Shown here one piece after another: positions 42,792 through 51,226 of a DNA stretch of 64,000 nt. A program made the position numbers and the translations under genes. The stretch covers positions 682,001 to 746,000 of the forward strand of contig NZ_CP076547.1 of NCBI RefSeq assembly GCF_018889995.1. The letters are read 5' to 3'. The stretch is from Subtercola sp. PAMC28395 (GTDB taxonomy: Bacteria; Actinomycetota; Actinomycetes; Actinomycetales; Microbacteriaceae). Under the pieces are notes generated by a model. That model saw only the letters and a list, made by a program, of their open reading frames with translations. It was not told the DNA's origin and did not search any database. How positions within the stretch are numbered: the first letter of the stretch is position 1; each line of letters begins with the position of its first letter.

Positions 42792-44918
42792 TCATGAGCT
42801 CAGCAACCACACCGCGCCTTGCACGGTCGGCTCCAGACGCCACCCCGGCTCCACCAGGTAGGTCGTGTTCTCCGTCGTGACGATCGCCGGGCCGTGGATG
42901 ACATATTCGTGATGAATGGCATCGGCGTCGTAGACGGGCGTATCGACGGCACCGCTCACCCCGGTGAAGTGCACGGGGCGACTCGACACTGGCGCCGGCT
43001 GCTTCTTCTCCCCTCCCGCGTGGATGGGATCGAACTTCACCACTTCGCCCTCGATGAACGAGGCGACACGGATCGTCTGCACCCGGATACCCGCTTCTGG
43101 CGCCTGGGTTCCCTCGCCATACCTGTCCCCGAAGATCTCGGAGAAGGTCTTGATCAGGTGGAGAACGTCGGCGACCCCGTTGACCCTGTTGATGTCGAAC
43201 GCGACAGCCGTTGTCACCAGCTGGTTGCCGTAGCGCATATCCATCTCGAGCCGGTATCGAACGTCGGCCCTGTCGTAGCCCTGGCGGATCAGGTCTTCAG
43301 CACCCTTGGCCTCGAGTTCTTCGATGTAGCGATTCATGACCTTGTAGGTGCTGTAGAGGCTGCGCTTCAAGGGCTCGTAGAGCACGACGTAGGCACTGCG
43401 CTCGTGGATGTGCAGGGGCTGCATGTTGCCGGCTCCCAGGGCCGAGAACACCGAAGCGAACGGGGGGAACAAGATCTTGCTGATCCCGGCGCTCGCCGCG
43501 ATACCGCAGGCGTGCAGCGGGCCGTTTCCGCCGTAGGCGAGCATCGTGTAGTCCTCGATCAGGCCACCGCGCGAACGCAGCTCCTTTTCTATGCCGATGG
43601 CCATCTGCTCGTCGACGGTCTTCTTGATGACCTTCGCAACCTCGATGGCGTCCATGTCGAGTTCATCCGAGAGTGTCTCGTCGATCACGTAGATCGAACG
43701 CTTCTTGTTGAGTTTGATGTGGCCGTTGGCATAGTTCTCGGGGTCGAGGTAGCCCAGCACCAGGTCTGCGTCGGTGACTGTCGGCCGCAGTCCGCCACGG
43801 TCGTAACAGGCAGGGCCGGGGTCAGATCCGGCCGACTCCGGCCCGATCTGGATGGCGTGGTGGATGCGGTTGTAAGCCGCGATCGAGCCTCCGCCGGCGC
43901 CGAGCGTGTTGAGGTGGATCATCGGGGCCGAGACCATCCAGCGACCGATGGTCGGCTGGAAGTCATAGTGCCGCACACCTCCTTCTGGCACGAGACCGAT
44001 ATCGAACGAGGTTCCTCCCATGTCCATCGACACGACGTCGCCAAGACCCGTCGACTCCGAGAGGTGCTGGGCCGCCCCCACGCCGGCGATGGGGCCGGAG
44101 TGGATGGTCTGCAGGGCATCCGTCGAATTGGGCTGTGCCATACCACCCGAGTTGTGAATCACGAGCATGGGCTTCTCATAGCCCGAGTCCCGCAGATTGT
44201 TCGAGAGCTGGTTGAGTGCGTGGAACATCGTCTCGTGCAGGAACGCGTCGACGATCGTGGCCATTGCCCGAACGTATTCACCCTTGCGCCCAGAGACCTG
44301 ACTGCTGAGAAGAACGGGTATCGATCCGAGTTCGTGGGTGGGGTATTCGTCGAGAATGATCTCGAGAATGCGGTCTTCGTGCACCGAGTTCTCTGTGGCG
44401 TTGGTCAGCGCGACGACGATCGCCTCTGCCCCGCCGTCGACCAGCTCACGCACCTGGGCCCTGACGTCGTCGTACATCAACGGCACCAGCACCTCGCCGA
44501 CCGAGTCGATGCGCTCTTTGACCGAGCGGATGAGTTGCCGCGGCACCAGAGGATCGGGCCGCTGGGCGTCGGGCATGTCGCCCTGCTTCACACCGTCGAG
44601 CCCCTCGCCGTAGCCTCGGCCGCGCGACAGCGGGATCGTGTCTTCGAACCCATGCGTCACGATGGCGGCGACCCGCGGGCCCTTGCCCTCGATCAGCGCG
44701 TTCGTGCCGAGTGTCGTCGCGTAGCGAACGGAGTCGACCTGTTTGAGCGCGACATCACGAGTGACGCCTGCCCGCTCGCACGCACGGTCCAGAGCCTCAT
44801 TGAACCCGAGGGCGAGGTTGTGGTGGGTGGTCAGCGCCTTCGATTCGATGTACAGGTCGTCCCACACGAAGAAGCAGTCACTGAAAGTGCCGCCGATGTC
44901 GACAGAGATGCGTTTCAT
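42792..44918 (-). CDS. Acetone/acetophenone carboxylase subunit, HydA family (first ATPase)
   Basis: 708 aa. An ASKHA-type ATPase of the hydantoinase A/oxoprolinase family: phosphate-1 loop ISVDIGGTFSDCFFVWDD at the N-terminus, phosphate-2 loop VVSMDMGGTSFDIGLVPEGG near 300, and LAYGGNGPLHACGIAASAGI near 470. It should phosphorylate the substrate and/or bicarbonate with ATP. Length matches the acetone carboxylase beta subunit. Its start overlaps the small zinc-type subunit's stop by 4 nt, so the two are coupled. Confidence 0.88.
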   Translation of the reverse strand: MKRISVDIGGTFSDCFFVWDDLYIESKALTTHHNLALGFNEALDRACERAGVTRDVALKQVDSVRYATTLGTNALIEGKGPRVAAIVTHGFEDTIPLSRGRGYGEGLDGVKQGDMPDAQRPDPLVPRQLIRSVKERIDSVGEVLVPLMYDDVRAQVRELVDGGAEAIVVALTNATENSVHEDRILEIILDEYPTHELGSIPVLLSSQVSGRKGEYVRAMATIVDAFLHETMFHALNQLSNNLRDSGYEKPMLVIHNSGGMAQPNSTDALQTIHSGPIAGVGAAQHLSESTGLGDVVSMDMGGTSFDIGLVPEGGVRHYDFQPTIGRWMVSAPMIHLNTLGAGGGSIAAYNRIHHAIQIGPESAGSDPGPACYDRGGLRPTVTDADLVLGYLDPENYANGHIKLNKKRSIYVIDETLSDELDMDAIEVAKVIKKTVDEQMAIGIEKELRSRGGLIEDYTMLAYGGNGPLHACGIAASAGISKILFPPFASVFSALGAGNMQPLHIHERSAYVVLYEPLKRSLYSTYKVMNRYIEELEAKGAEDLIRQGYDRADVRYRLEMDMRYGNQLVTTAVAFDINRVNGVADVLHLIKTFSEIFGDRYGEGTQAPEAGIRVQTIRVASFIEGEVVKFDPIHAGGEKKQPAPVSSRPVHFTGVSGAVDTPVYDADAIHHEYVIHGPAIVTTENTTYLVEPGWRLEPTVQGAVWLLSS

Positions 44919-45385
44919 GATCGATTACCTGCTTCGCGGTGAAGGTGACCCGAGTGCGGGGCCGTGCTGACAGCGTCGAATCGCGCACTCAGGTCGGTGA
45001 CGGCGTTCTCGCCGGGGCCGTAGTTCACGACCTCCTCGGGGTTCAGCCCGCTTGCTTCCCACTTCTCGCGAAGTGAATCGATGTCCCACAGCATGTCGAC
45101 GGTCGGTGGATGACCGGGCGGCAGGTACTCTGCCTCGATCTGTGTGCCGCACGTCGGGCAGTAGAACTCCAGGATCCGGCAGAACGCCGGGTCGGGTGAG
45201 AAGGTGAATTCGTACTTCTCCGGATCGATGATGGGTGGGTGGATCTCTCGGGGATCGCGGTCGTACACCAGCGTCCCCTCCTTGTAGTTGCCTCGGGCAT
45301 CGCCGAAGTCGTTGCCGCAGACGCGGCAGAGCCATCTCTCTGTGTCGAGGTCGATGAAGAGGTATTCGGTCATGGGAACACGCAT
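44915..45385 (-). CDS. Acetone/acetophenone carboxylase small zinc-type subunit
   Basis: 156 aa. It contains two Cys pairs suited to one zinc ion, CRVCGNDFGD near residue 20 and YCPTCGTQIE near 71, together with TLVYDRDPREIHPPIIDPEK between them. This is the architecture of acetone carboxylase gamma/Apc2-type subunits. Start at 45385 has an AAAGG ribosome site at somewhat long spacing; ATG at 45373 is an alternative. It lies between the two HydA-type genes. Confidence 0.88.
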   Translation of the reverse strand: MRVPMTEYLFIDLDTERWLCRVCGNDFGDARGNYKEGTLVYDRDPREIHPPIIDPEKYEFTFSPDPAFCRILEFYCPTCGTQIEAEYLPPGHPPTVDMLWDIDSLREKWEASGLNPEEVVNYGPGENAVTDLSARFDAVSTAPHSGHLHREAGNRS

Positions 45386-45430
45386 TGTTTTCAGTGCCTT
45401 TCGTGCAGGATCACGGTGGGGTGGGGTTCG

Positions 45431-47287
45431 TCAGGAAATGTCTGCAAGTCGCAGGTCGCCAGCGGCAGACACGGTGAAGCTCCACCCCTCCGGCACTCGT
45501 GCGGTGAAGAACGGCCCTTCGACGATGGCCGGGCCAGCAGCGGCCGCTCCGGGTGCCTGGTCATCCAGCTGGAAGACCTTCACGGTGTCGACCTGGGCGG
45601 CGGATGACCGAACCTGCCGTGTGCCACAGGCGACCGCTTCGCTCTGCCCGACCTCGGCGCCACCTTCGATCACAGGGTGCGGCAACCGGAAGATCGCCTT
45701 GAGCGAGATGATCGTGCTGGCGCCTTCTGACACCGTCGACCATTCGATCTCGCAGTCGCCGAGTTCGTGACCCTCCTGGAACATGTCTCGCGAAGCATCC
45801 AGCAGCATCGCTTCCCTGGCCAGATCGACTTCATCGGCGTCGAGATCGGTGACATCGGTCTCGTACGACTGGGCGATGTCGGAGAAGCTGATTCCATATG
45901 CCGAGAAGACGGCGGCAAGACGCGGAACCAGAACGTGCCTGACGCCCGCGATCCGTGCCGCAGCGCACGCGTTCATCGGCCCTCCTCCACCGAAGGCGGC
46001 TACCGTCGTTTCGGCGGCATCGACGATCAACGGCGCGAAGGATCCGGCGAGGCGGCGAGCGTACGTCTCCTCCATGCGGATGAGCGCTTCATCGAGACTG
46101 ATGCCCAGGGGCTCAGCGACCGTCGCGGTGATGACGGCGCGGGAACGCTCGGCATCAAGCGCGAGTTCGCCGTTGAGATACGTTGCCGGGTCGAGAACGC
46201 CGAGAAGCAGGTTCACGTCGGTGATGGTGGCACGGGTGCCCCCGAAGCCGAAACAAGCCGGTCCGGGTGCCGCGCCGACGCTCTCTGGCCCGACAGTGAT
46301 CACGCCATCGTGAACAGCGATGATCGAGCTGCCCCCGACGCCGGTCGAATGCACGTTGCTCATCTCGTACGAGATGTCGACGCCCTTGATGGTGCCCCGC
46401 CGATCCACGTCGATGGTCGAGTCGCGAACGACTCCGACGTCGGTTGTGGTTCCTCCGACGTCGATCATCAGCACTGTTGCCAGCCCATACGCTTCGGCGA
46501 GCGCCCTGGTGCCTTCGAGCCCTCCACGCGGGCCAGAGGAGTAGGTCTTCAGCGCGACCGACTTCGCTACTCGTGAGGAGGCTCCGTCATTGCGGTAGAT
46601 CAGAAGCGGATTCTTGACCTTGTGCGCCCGCAGCCGGTGCTCTGCACTGTAGAGAAAGCGCTCCACCGTCGGGTGGAGGAAGGAATTCAGGATGCCCGAC
46701 CAGATCTGGCGCGTTCGCGAGGTGTCGATCGCGAACTCCCGGGAGAAGAGAATGGGAACAGAACCGAGCAGGTGGCGGGGGAAGTTCTTCAGCATGGCCC
46801 GCTTATAGAGGTGCTCGCGCTCGAGGCTGCTTGCTGCCACAACCAGGCGCTCAGCGCCGGCCGTGGTGAGGCGGTTGATCTCGGCGACGAGATCGCGGGC
46901 GAGCTCGTCCTCTGATCCAGCCGGTGAGACGACAGCGACCCGGCCGCCGACGAGGTCATCGAACAACGATGCCGATTCCCCAGAAGCCCGGAGGGCCCCC
47001 GCGAGTCCGGGGTCGTCGGTGATCAAGCCTATGAGTGGCCCCTTCCGTTCGACGAGGGCGTTTGTGCCCTGCGTCGAGGAGTATCTGATGTGCCGGGTGC
47101 TGTGAAGCAGGCTCGGCAGGTCTTCGTGCCCGTACAGCTGCACCGACGCCTTCGTCATTGCATCGAACAGGCACTGCGAGAGGTCGACCGGTGTCGTGAG
47201 GGTCTTGGTGAACGTGAAGTCCGAACCACTTCCCACAACGATGTCCGTCAGTGTTCCGCCATTGTCGATGTTGATCAATCGGTCCAT
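45431..47287 (-). CDS. Ketone carboxylase subunit, HydA family (second ATPase)
   Basis: 618 aa. Another hydantoinase A-type ASKHA protein: INIDNGGTLTDIVVGSGSD at the N-terminus (Asn replaces the Val/Ile before GG), VLMIDVGGTTTDVGVVRDS near 290, and AAFGGGGPMNACAAARIAGV near 430. Acetone carboxylase has a single HydA subunit, whereas acetophenone carboxylase has two (alpha and alpha'). A second HydA in this operon therefore points to the aryl-ketone type. It is the first gene of the operon, divergent from the regulator. Its phosphate-binding loops look complete enough for ATP use. Confidence 0.86.
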   Translation of the reverse strand: MDRLINIDNGGTLTDIVVGSGSDFTFTKTLTTPVDLSQCLFDAMTKASVQLYGHEDLPSLLHSTRHIRYSSTQGTNALVERKGPLIGLITDDPGLAGALRASGESASLFDDLVGGRVAVVSPAGSEDELARDLVAEINRLTTAGAERLVVAASSLEREHLYKRAMLKNFPRHLLGSVPILFSREFAIDTSRTRQIWSGILNSFLHPTVERFLYSAEHRLRAHKVKNPLLIYRNDGASSRVAKSVALKTYSSGPRGGLEGTRALAEAYGLATVLMIDVGGTTTDVGVVRDSTIDVDRRGTIKGVDISYEMSNVHSTGVGGSSIIAVHDGVITVGPESVGAAPGPACFGFGGTRATITDVNLLLGVLDPATYLNGELALDAERSRAVITATVAEPLGISLDEALIRMEETYARRLAGSFAPLIVDAAETTVAAFGGGGPMNACAAARIAGVRHVLVPRLAAVFSAYGISFSDIAQSYETDVTDLDADEVDLAREAMLLDASRDMFQEGHELGDCEIEWSTVSEGASTIISLKAIFRLPHPVIEGGAEVGQSEAVACGTRQVRSSAAQVDTVKVFQLDDQAPGAAAAGPAIVEGPFFTARVPEGWSFTVSAAGDLRLADIS

Positions 47288-47374
47288 GAGCGCTCCTTTG
47301 CGTAGGTGATGAATGATCGTGGGCCGACGTGAAGCGACCCGGTTCCAAGCGTCACCCCAGCCGAGTCACGCGGC

Positions 47375-47393
47375 GTGTCCCACATTCGGACAC
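47375..47393. promoter_or_regulatory. GTGTCC-n7-GGACAC operator candidate
   Basis: A perfect 6 bp inverted repeat with 7 nt spacer, GTGTCC (47375-47380) and GGACAC (47388-47393), lies in the 168 bp gap between the carboxylase operon and its divergent regulator. Dyads of this shape are typical targets of AcoR-like Fis-type activators. It is about 85 bp from either start. Binding is inferred. Confidence 0.5.
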
Positions 47394-47455
47394 CGACCCA
47401 CCTGTTCTTCGGTCGTCATCAGGAGCATGCTTGCAAGGTCAACGAAGGAGTCGAT

Positions 47456-49291
47456 ATGCCCACTGTCGCTGCAAGACGGGCGAGAATCGCTTCTGCGCGC
47501 TCCGAATTCCTTCGATTCGGCAGTGCTGCAACCGAATCTGTTCCCGACGTTGTGGCGGCATCGTGGCAGCGATCGTTCTCTGCAGGGGTCGACGCATCGT
47601 CGTCGCAGGCCCGCTTTCACGATGACCTCGACGTGTCAGGGCGCCTCGTTCGCTGCTCCGATCCCGTGATCGCACGACTCGGCGACGAAGTGACCCAGAT
47701 GCCTTTGAGCATCGTGCTGACCGATCACCGGGCGCGTGTCCTCAGCCGTTCCGAAACCGACCACACGATCGGAGCACTTTTGGACAAGGTGTCTTTGGCA
47801 CCGGGTTTCAACTATGCCGAAGCGTCTGTGGGCACCAATGGAATCGGAACAGTCTTCGAATCGGGCCAGCCCCTCTATATCGTCGGGCCTGAGCACTTCC
47901 ACGAACAGCTCCAGCCGTTCGCCTGCGCAGGCAGCCCCATTCGCGATCCGCTGACCGGGCGAGTCGAGGGGGTGCTCGACATCACCTGTCTCAGTGAAGA
48001 CTCCAGCCCGCTCATGCAGTCCCTGGTGCGGTCGGCCGCGCACGAAATCGAGCACAATCTGCTTGTCGACCGGAGCCAGTGCCAGCAGGCCCTCTTCGAG
48101 ACGTTCGTCAAACTCGATGCTCGCAGCAGGGGGGCGGTCATGGCCATCGGTGGATCTGTCGTGATGGGCAATGCAATCGCCCAGAACCGATTCGATCCGG
48201 CCGAACAGTGGCTGATTCACGAACACGCACGCTACCTGATGCTCTCTCCTGGAGATCCGGTAGATCGTGTCGAACTGCCGGGCGGGAAGACCGTGCAGAT
48301 TCGGGGTACCCGCATCACCGTCGGCAACGACATCGCCGGAATCGTCGTCGCTGTGGAGATCGTCGCCGAATCGACCATGCCCGCGCGTTCGACTCTGCAG
48401 GTCGACCTCTCAGTTGATGTACTTTCGCCCTTCGCCGCGCCGCCGGAGGCGACGCCCGATAGCGAAGAGCCATCGATTCCTGCAGCAGGAACCGGGTCAG
48501 TCCTCTGGAATCGCGCGTCATCGGACATCACGAGCGCGTTGGCCCGTTCTCGCGTGCTGCTGGTCCGCGGTGAAGACGGGTGTGGCAAGACCGCACTGAT
48601 TCTCGACATCCACCGGCGCACCCTGGGCGATGCAACGGTACACATGGTCACGCCCGACCGAGAATCCCTCGCCGAGCTCGGCCGGTTCGAGCGCGTTCGC
48701 GGAGATCGAAGGGCGCTCGTGGTTCTCACTCATCTCGACAGGCTCGATGAAGAAGGAATGCACACTGTCTGTGCCTTCCTCGGCACCAACAACCGGGCAC
48801 CCGGCCTGACGATCGTTGCGACGGTGCCGGTCACCCAGCTCCCTGCGACCCCGGCCTTCACCGAATTGATGGCCTGGTTCGACGACTCTGTCACTGTCGC
48901 ACCCCTCAGGCACCGGGTCGATGACATCCCTCCCCTTGTCACGAGCCTGCTTGCCAGCATGACGGGCCGCCGGTACGCAGCAGTGAGCCCCGCGGCGATG
49001 CGTCTCATTCGCCGATTCTCCTGGCCACGCAACATCCCGCAGCTCGAAGAGGCGCTTGAATTCGCTCTCGTGAGACGCCCGGTCGGGGAGATACAGGCAG
49101 AGGACCTGCCGGGTTACTGCCACAGCGAGTCGATGCGTCAACTCACCGCCATCGAAGCGTCGGAGCGAGATCTCATTGTGCACGCGTTGCACGAAGCCGA
49201 CGGCAATCGCCTTCAGGCCGCTGCAGCACTGGGCATTGCCCGATCGTCGCTCTACCGCAAGTTGAAGAGCTTCGGCATCATCGCTGCGTGA
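47456..49291 (+). CDS. AcoR/AcxR-like GAF-AAA-Fis transcriptional activator
   Basis: 611 aa from ATG at 47456 with AAGGAG five bases upstream. N-terminal region ~60-220 is a GAF-type sensor (LDKVSLAPGFNYAEASVGTN; VFESGQPLYIVGPEHFHEQL; GVLDITCLSEDSSPLMQSLV), as in AcoR and MimR. Residues ~360-540 are a degenerate AAA domain with Walker A GEDGCGKTAL. The sigma-54-contacting GAFTGA loop is absent, which fits an actinomycete, where these proteins work with other sigma factors. The C-terminus is a Fis-type HTH (EADGNRLQAAAALGIARSSLYRKLKSFGI). It probably activates the divergent ketone carboxylase operon on sensing the ketone. Confidence 0.88.
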   Translation: MPTVAARRARIASARSEFLRFGSAATESVPDVVAASWQRSFSAGVDASSSQARFHDDLDVSGRLVRCSDPVIARLGDEVTQMPLSIVLTDHRARVLSRSETDHTIGALLDKVSLAPGFNYAEASVGTNGIGTVFESGQPLYIVGPEHFHEQLQPFACAGSPIRDPLTGRVEGVLDITCLSEDSSPLMQSLVRSAAHEIEHNLLVDRSQCQQALFETFVKLDARSRGAVMAIGGSVVMGNAIAQNRFDPAEQWLIHEHARYLMLSPGDPVDRVELPGGKTVQIRGTRITVGNDIAGIVVAVEIVAESTMPARSTLQVDLSVDVLSPFAAPPEATPDSEEPSIPAAGTGSVLWNRASSDITSALARSRVLLVRGEDGCGKTALILDIHRRTLGDATVHMVTPDRESLAELGRFERVRGDRRALVVLTHLDRLDEEGMHTVCAFLGTNNRAPGLTIVATVPVTQLPATPAFTELMAWFDDSVTVAPLRHRVDDIPPLVTSLLASMTGRRYAAVSPAAMRLIRRFSWPRNIPQLEEALEFALVRRPVGEIQAEDLPGYCHSESMRQLTAIEASERDLIVHALHEADGNRLQAAAALGIARSSLYRKLKSFGIIAA

Positions 49292-49317
49292 CTCAGACCC
49301 CGCGGTCGCTCTCTCGG

Positions 49318-49451
49318 GTGCGGGCAAACGTCCCAAGAATGGGTTCTATGGGGACGTTTGGCCGCACTCACCAAGCCAGGCTCAGCCAACCCCGACGGCG
49401 GGTGCGCGCAAACGCCCCGAAGACGGGCGGTTTCGGGACGTTTGGCCGCAC
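49318..49451. repeat. Composite palindromic repeat, right copy
   Basis: Direct repeat of 39182-39317: two hairpin elements (49318-49369 and 49402-49451) with the same 30 bp joining segment including CCAGGCTCAGCCAACCCC. It begins 26 bp after the regulator's stop. Together with the left copy it frames the whole carboxylase operon plus regulator. Confidence 0.85.
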
Positions 49452-49464
49452 CCGAGCCGTGGGG

Positions 49465-49580
49465 CTACGACGACCGCGTCGGCAGCGCAGCGAGAAACTC
49501 GTCGATCACGGCGAACGTCGCCTCCGGCTGCTCGAGGTGAGGGAGATGACCGGCGTTCTCGAGCACTGTGAGCCGGGCCG
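49465..49580 (-). pseudogene. Alpha/beta hydrolase C-terminal remnant
   Basis: The minus strand reads LTVLENAGHLPHLEQPEATF followed by AVIDEFLAALPTRSS and a stop at 49465. The catalytic-His motif NAGHLPHLEQP is characteristic of alpha/beta hydrolase ends. Upstream of about 49580 the similarity stops abruptly. The nucleophile region is missing, so it is a dead fragment. Confidence 0.7.
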
Positions 49581-49597
49581 GTCGCGGGCGGGCGATC

Positions 49598-49747
49598 GAG
49601 CACCACCTCACTGCAGAAGGCGAACGGATGCTCGAGGCCGGCCACCCCCTCACCGCGGAGGTGCTCGCCTCCTCGTTCGGCGCACTCATCGAGCCCGAAC
49701 GGCAGACACTGCTCGACTTGCTGAACAGGGTCGCGACTGACCTCTGA
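49598..49747 (+). pseudogene. MarR-family regulator C-terminal remnant
   Basis: In frame from 49598 the plus strand reads EHHLTAEGERMLEAGHPLTA, then EVLASSFGALIEPERQTLLD, then LLNRVATDL and a stop at 49745-49747. This is the wing and dimerisation end of a MarR protein. The DNA-binding helices are missing. It sits about 17 bp from the hydrolase remnant, so one deletion probably fused the two loci. Confidence 0.65.
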
Positions 49748-49794
49748 TCGGGGCGGGCGCTGAATCGGTCAATTTCGATGAACCGGTCGGGAGC

Positions 49795-50046
49795 TCAGGA
49801 ACCGGACGACGTCGAGTGTTGGGTCGAACGCCTGCCGGGCAGAATCTGGATGCCACCCTGCTGCGACTGGCCCCCCGAGGTGGACTGCTGCGACTGCTGG
49901 GTCGAACCCGACGTTCGCGCGGCTGCGGCCTGGGCGGTGGAGTTCCACAGCACGCCGGAGCCGATTCCGGCCACTGCGAGGCTCGCTGCGCTGACCGCGA
50001 CGGTGACGCCGACTGCCCTTCTCTTTCCGGTGGATCGCGTACTCAT
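49795..50046 (-). CDS. Small predicted exported or anchored protein
   Basis: 83 aa. Basic start (MSTRSTGKRRAVG) followed by a hydrophobic stretch to about residue 30 and a likely signal-peptidase site after AQAAA. The mature part is Ser/Gln/Gly-rich (SGSTQQSQQSTSGGQSQQGG), without recognisable domain. Function unknown. Codon use fits the genome. It lies between the remnants and the DUF389 gene on the same strand as the latter. Confidence 0.55.
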   Translation of the reverse strand: MSTRSTGKRRAVGVTVAVSAASLAVAGIGSGVLWNSTAQAAAARTSGSTQQSQQSTSGGQSQQGGIQILPGRRSTQHSTSSGS

Positions 50047-50179
50047 CGTCGACAGCCCACTCTCTTCCTCGTTGATCGCTAGACCCCAGTGTGCGCCCGG
50101 ATTCTTCCAGTTTTCTTAGACGAGAATGTGAATTCCTGAAGCGCCGCCACTCAGCCGCACAGCTCGCATCAGTCCGAAG

Positions 50180-51157
50180 TCACTTGTCGAGCTCGACGGT
50201 GTAGATCGGGATGAGGTTCACTGTGATCAGGTCTGGGGAGATGCCCTTTGCGATCAGGAGCGTCTTCAGCTCATCGGTTCCGGGCACCGGCAGAGGGCCT
50301 TCGGCACGCACGATGATCTCGCTCCCCTGTGAACTCACATCGGTGATGCGCCAGCCCACCGAACGCGACCATTCGTCGGCGACGGAGTGCACGGCTCCCT
50401 CAACCACGGCGCGGGCAGCCACGGAGGCGCTCGTCAATGAGAGCGGCGCCCCGATGATCAGCAGCATCACCAGGAGGAGCGCGATCGGGCGCCCGAGCTT
50501 GCGCTTCTCTGCGGTCTTGTCGAACTGCGTGAGCCGGTTCACCCCGTAGAACGACATCACCACGATGCCCGTTCCGATGATGGCGACCACGTTCGTCGTG
50601 AAGAGCAGCAGAGCTCCGAGAAACTGCGAGACAGAACCCGATTCGAGCGTCAAGCCGGCAACCGTGAGTGGCGGCACGAGTGAGATCGCGATCGCGACGC
50701 CGGGCAGCGTGTCAGAGATGTCTCGGCGCACCAGCGCCACAGACCCGACAACACCGGTACCGAGTGCGGCCAGCAGATCGATGAGGCCCGGCGTGACGCG
50801 CCCCGCCACCTGCGGGTTCGTGTCAGCGAGCACGTCGGGCACCACGAGCACCCCGACGAGGTAACCGATCGCCACCGCCGTGGCAGCCCCGCCCACAACG
50901 AGCAACAGCGACCGGATGAGGTTGGCCCGGTCGCCGAGAACAGTCGCGAGCATCGTGCCCATGATCGGCGTCATCAGGGGCGCCACGATCATGGCCCCGA
51001 TGACGGTCGCGGTCGAGTCGGCGACCACACCCGCCGAGGCGATCACCGACGCCAGGATCAGCAGCAGCCAGAACCTCGAGTACCTGCGACTCGCGTGCGG
51101 GCCGTCGAAGAACACCGAGTCACGCATGAGTTCGGCGGTGTTGAAACGATCATCCAT
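50180..51157 (-). CDS. DUF389 family membrane protein
   Basis: 325 aa from ATG at 51157 (MDDRFNTAELMRDSVFFDG); an in-frame GTG/ATG at 51214 is less likely. The DUF389 (TIGR00341-like) core is clear: LILASVIASAGVVADSTATV then IGAMIVAPLMTPIMGTMLAT near 30-75, and SDTLPGVAIAISLVPPLTVA near 145. About six to seven hydrophobic helices, then a C-terminal soluble domain of ~80 residues. The biochemical role of the family is not established; I make no functional claim. Confidence 0.88.
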   Translation of the reverse strand: MDDRFNTAELMRDSVFFDGPHASRRYSRFWLLLILASVIASAGVVADSTATVIGAMIVAPLMTPIMGTMLATVLGDRANLIRSLLLVVGGAATAVAIGYLVGVLVVPDVLADTNPQVAGRVTPGLIDLLAALGTGVVGSVALVRRDISDTLPGVAIAISLVPPLTVAGLTLESGSVSQFLGALLLFTTNVVAIIGTGIVVMSFYGVNRLTQFDKTAEKRKLGRPIALLLVMLLIIGAPLSLTSASVAARAVVEGAVHSVADEWSRSVGWRITDVSSQGSEIIVRAEGPLPVPGTDELKTLLIAKGISPDLITVNLIPIYTVELDK

Positions 51158-51226
51158 GATCTGAAAGATAGTGGCGTGGTGACCGGCCAGCCGGTCACCA
51201 CGCGCGTTCCGCACCCGAGACAGTGC

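Noticed and set aside
40213..44942. Very long plus-strand open frames (up to 882 and 707 codons) opposite the carboxylase genes
   Set aside because: They are His/Asp/Arg/Val-rich mirror frames typical of GC-rich DNA; the minus-strand frames carry all the family motifs.
47288..47455. Sigma-54 promoter for the carboxylase operon
   Set aside because: No TGGCAC-n5-TTGC element was seen, the regulator lacks GAFTGA, and actinomycetes generally lack sigma-54.
39182..49451. CRISPR-like array in the palindromic repeats
   Set aside because: Copies are few, widely spaced and imperfect with no regular spacers, and no cas genes are present.
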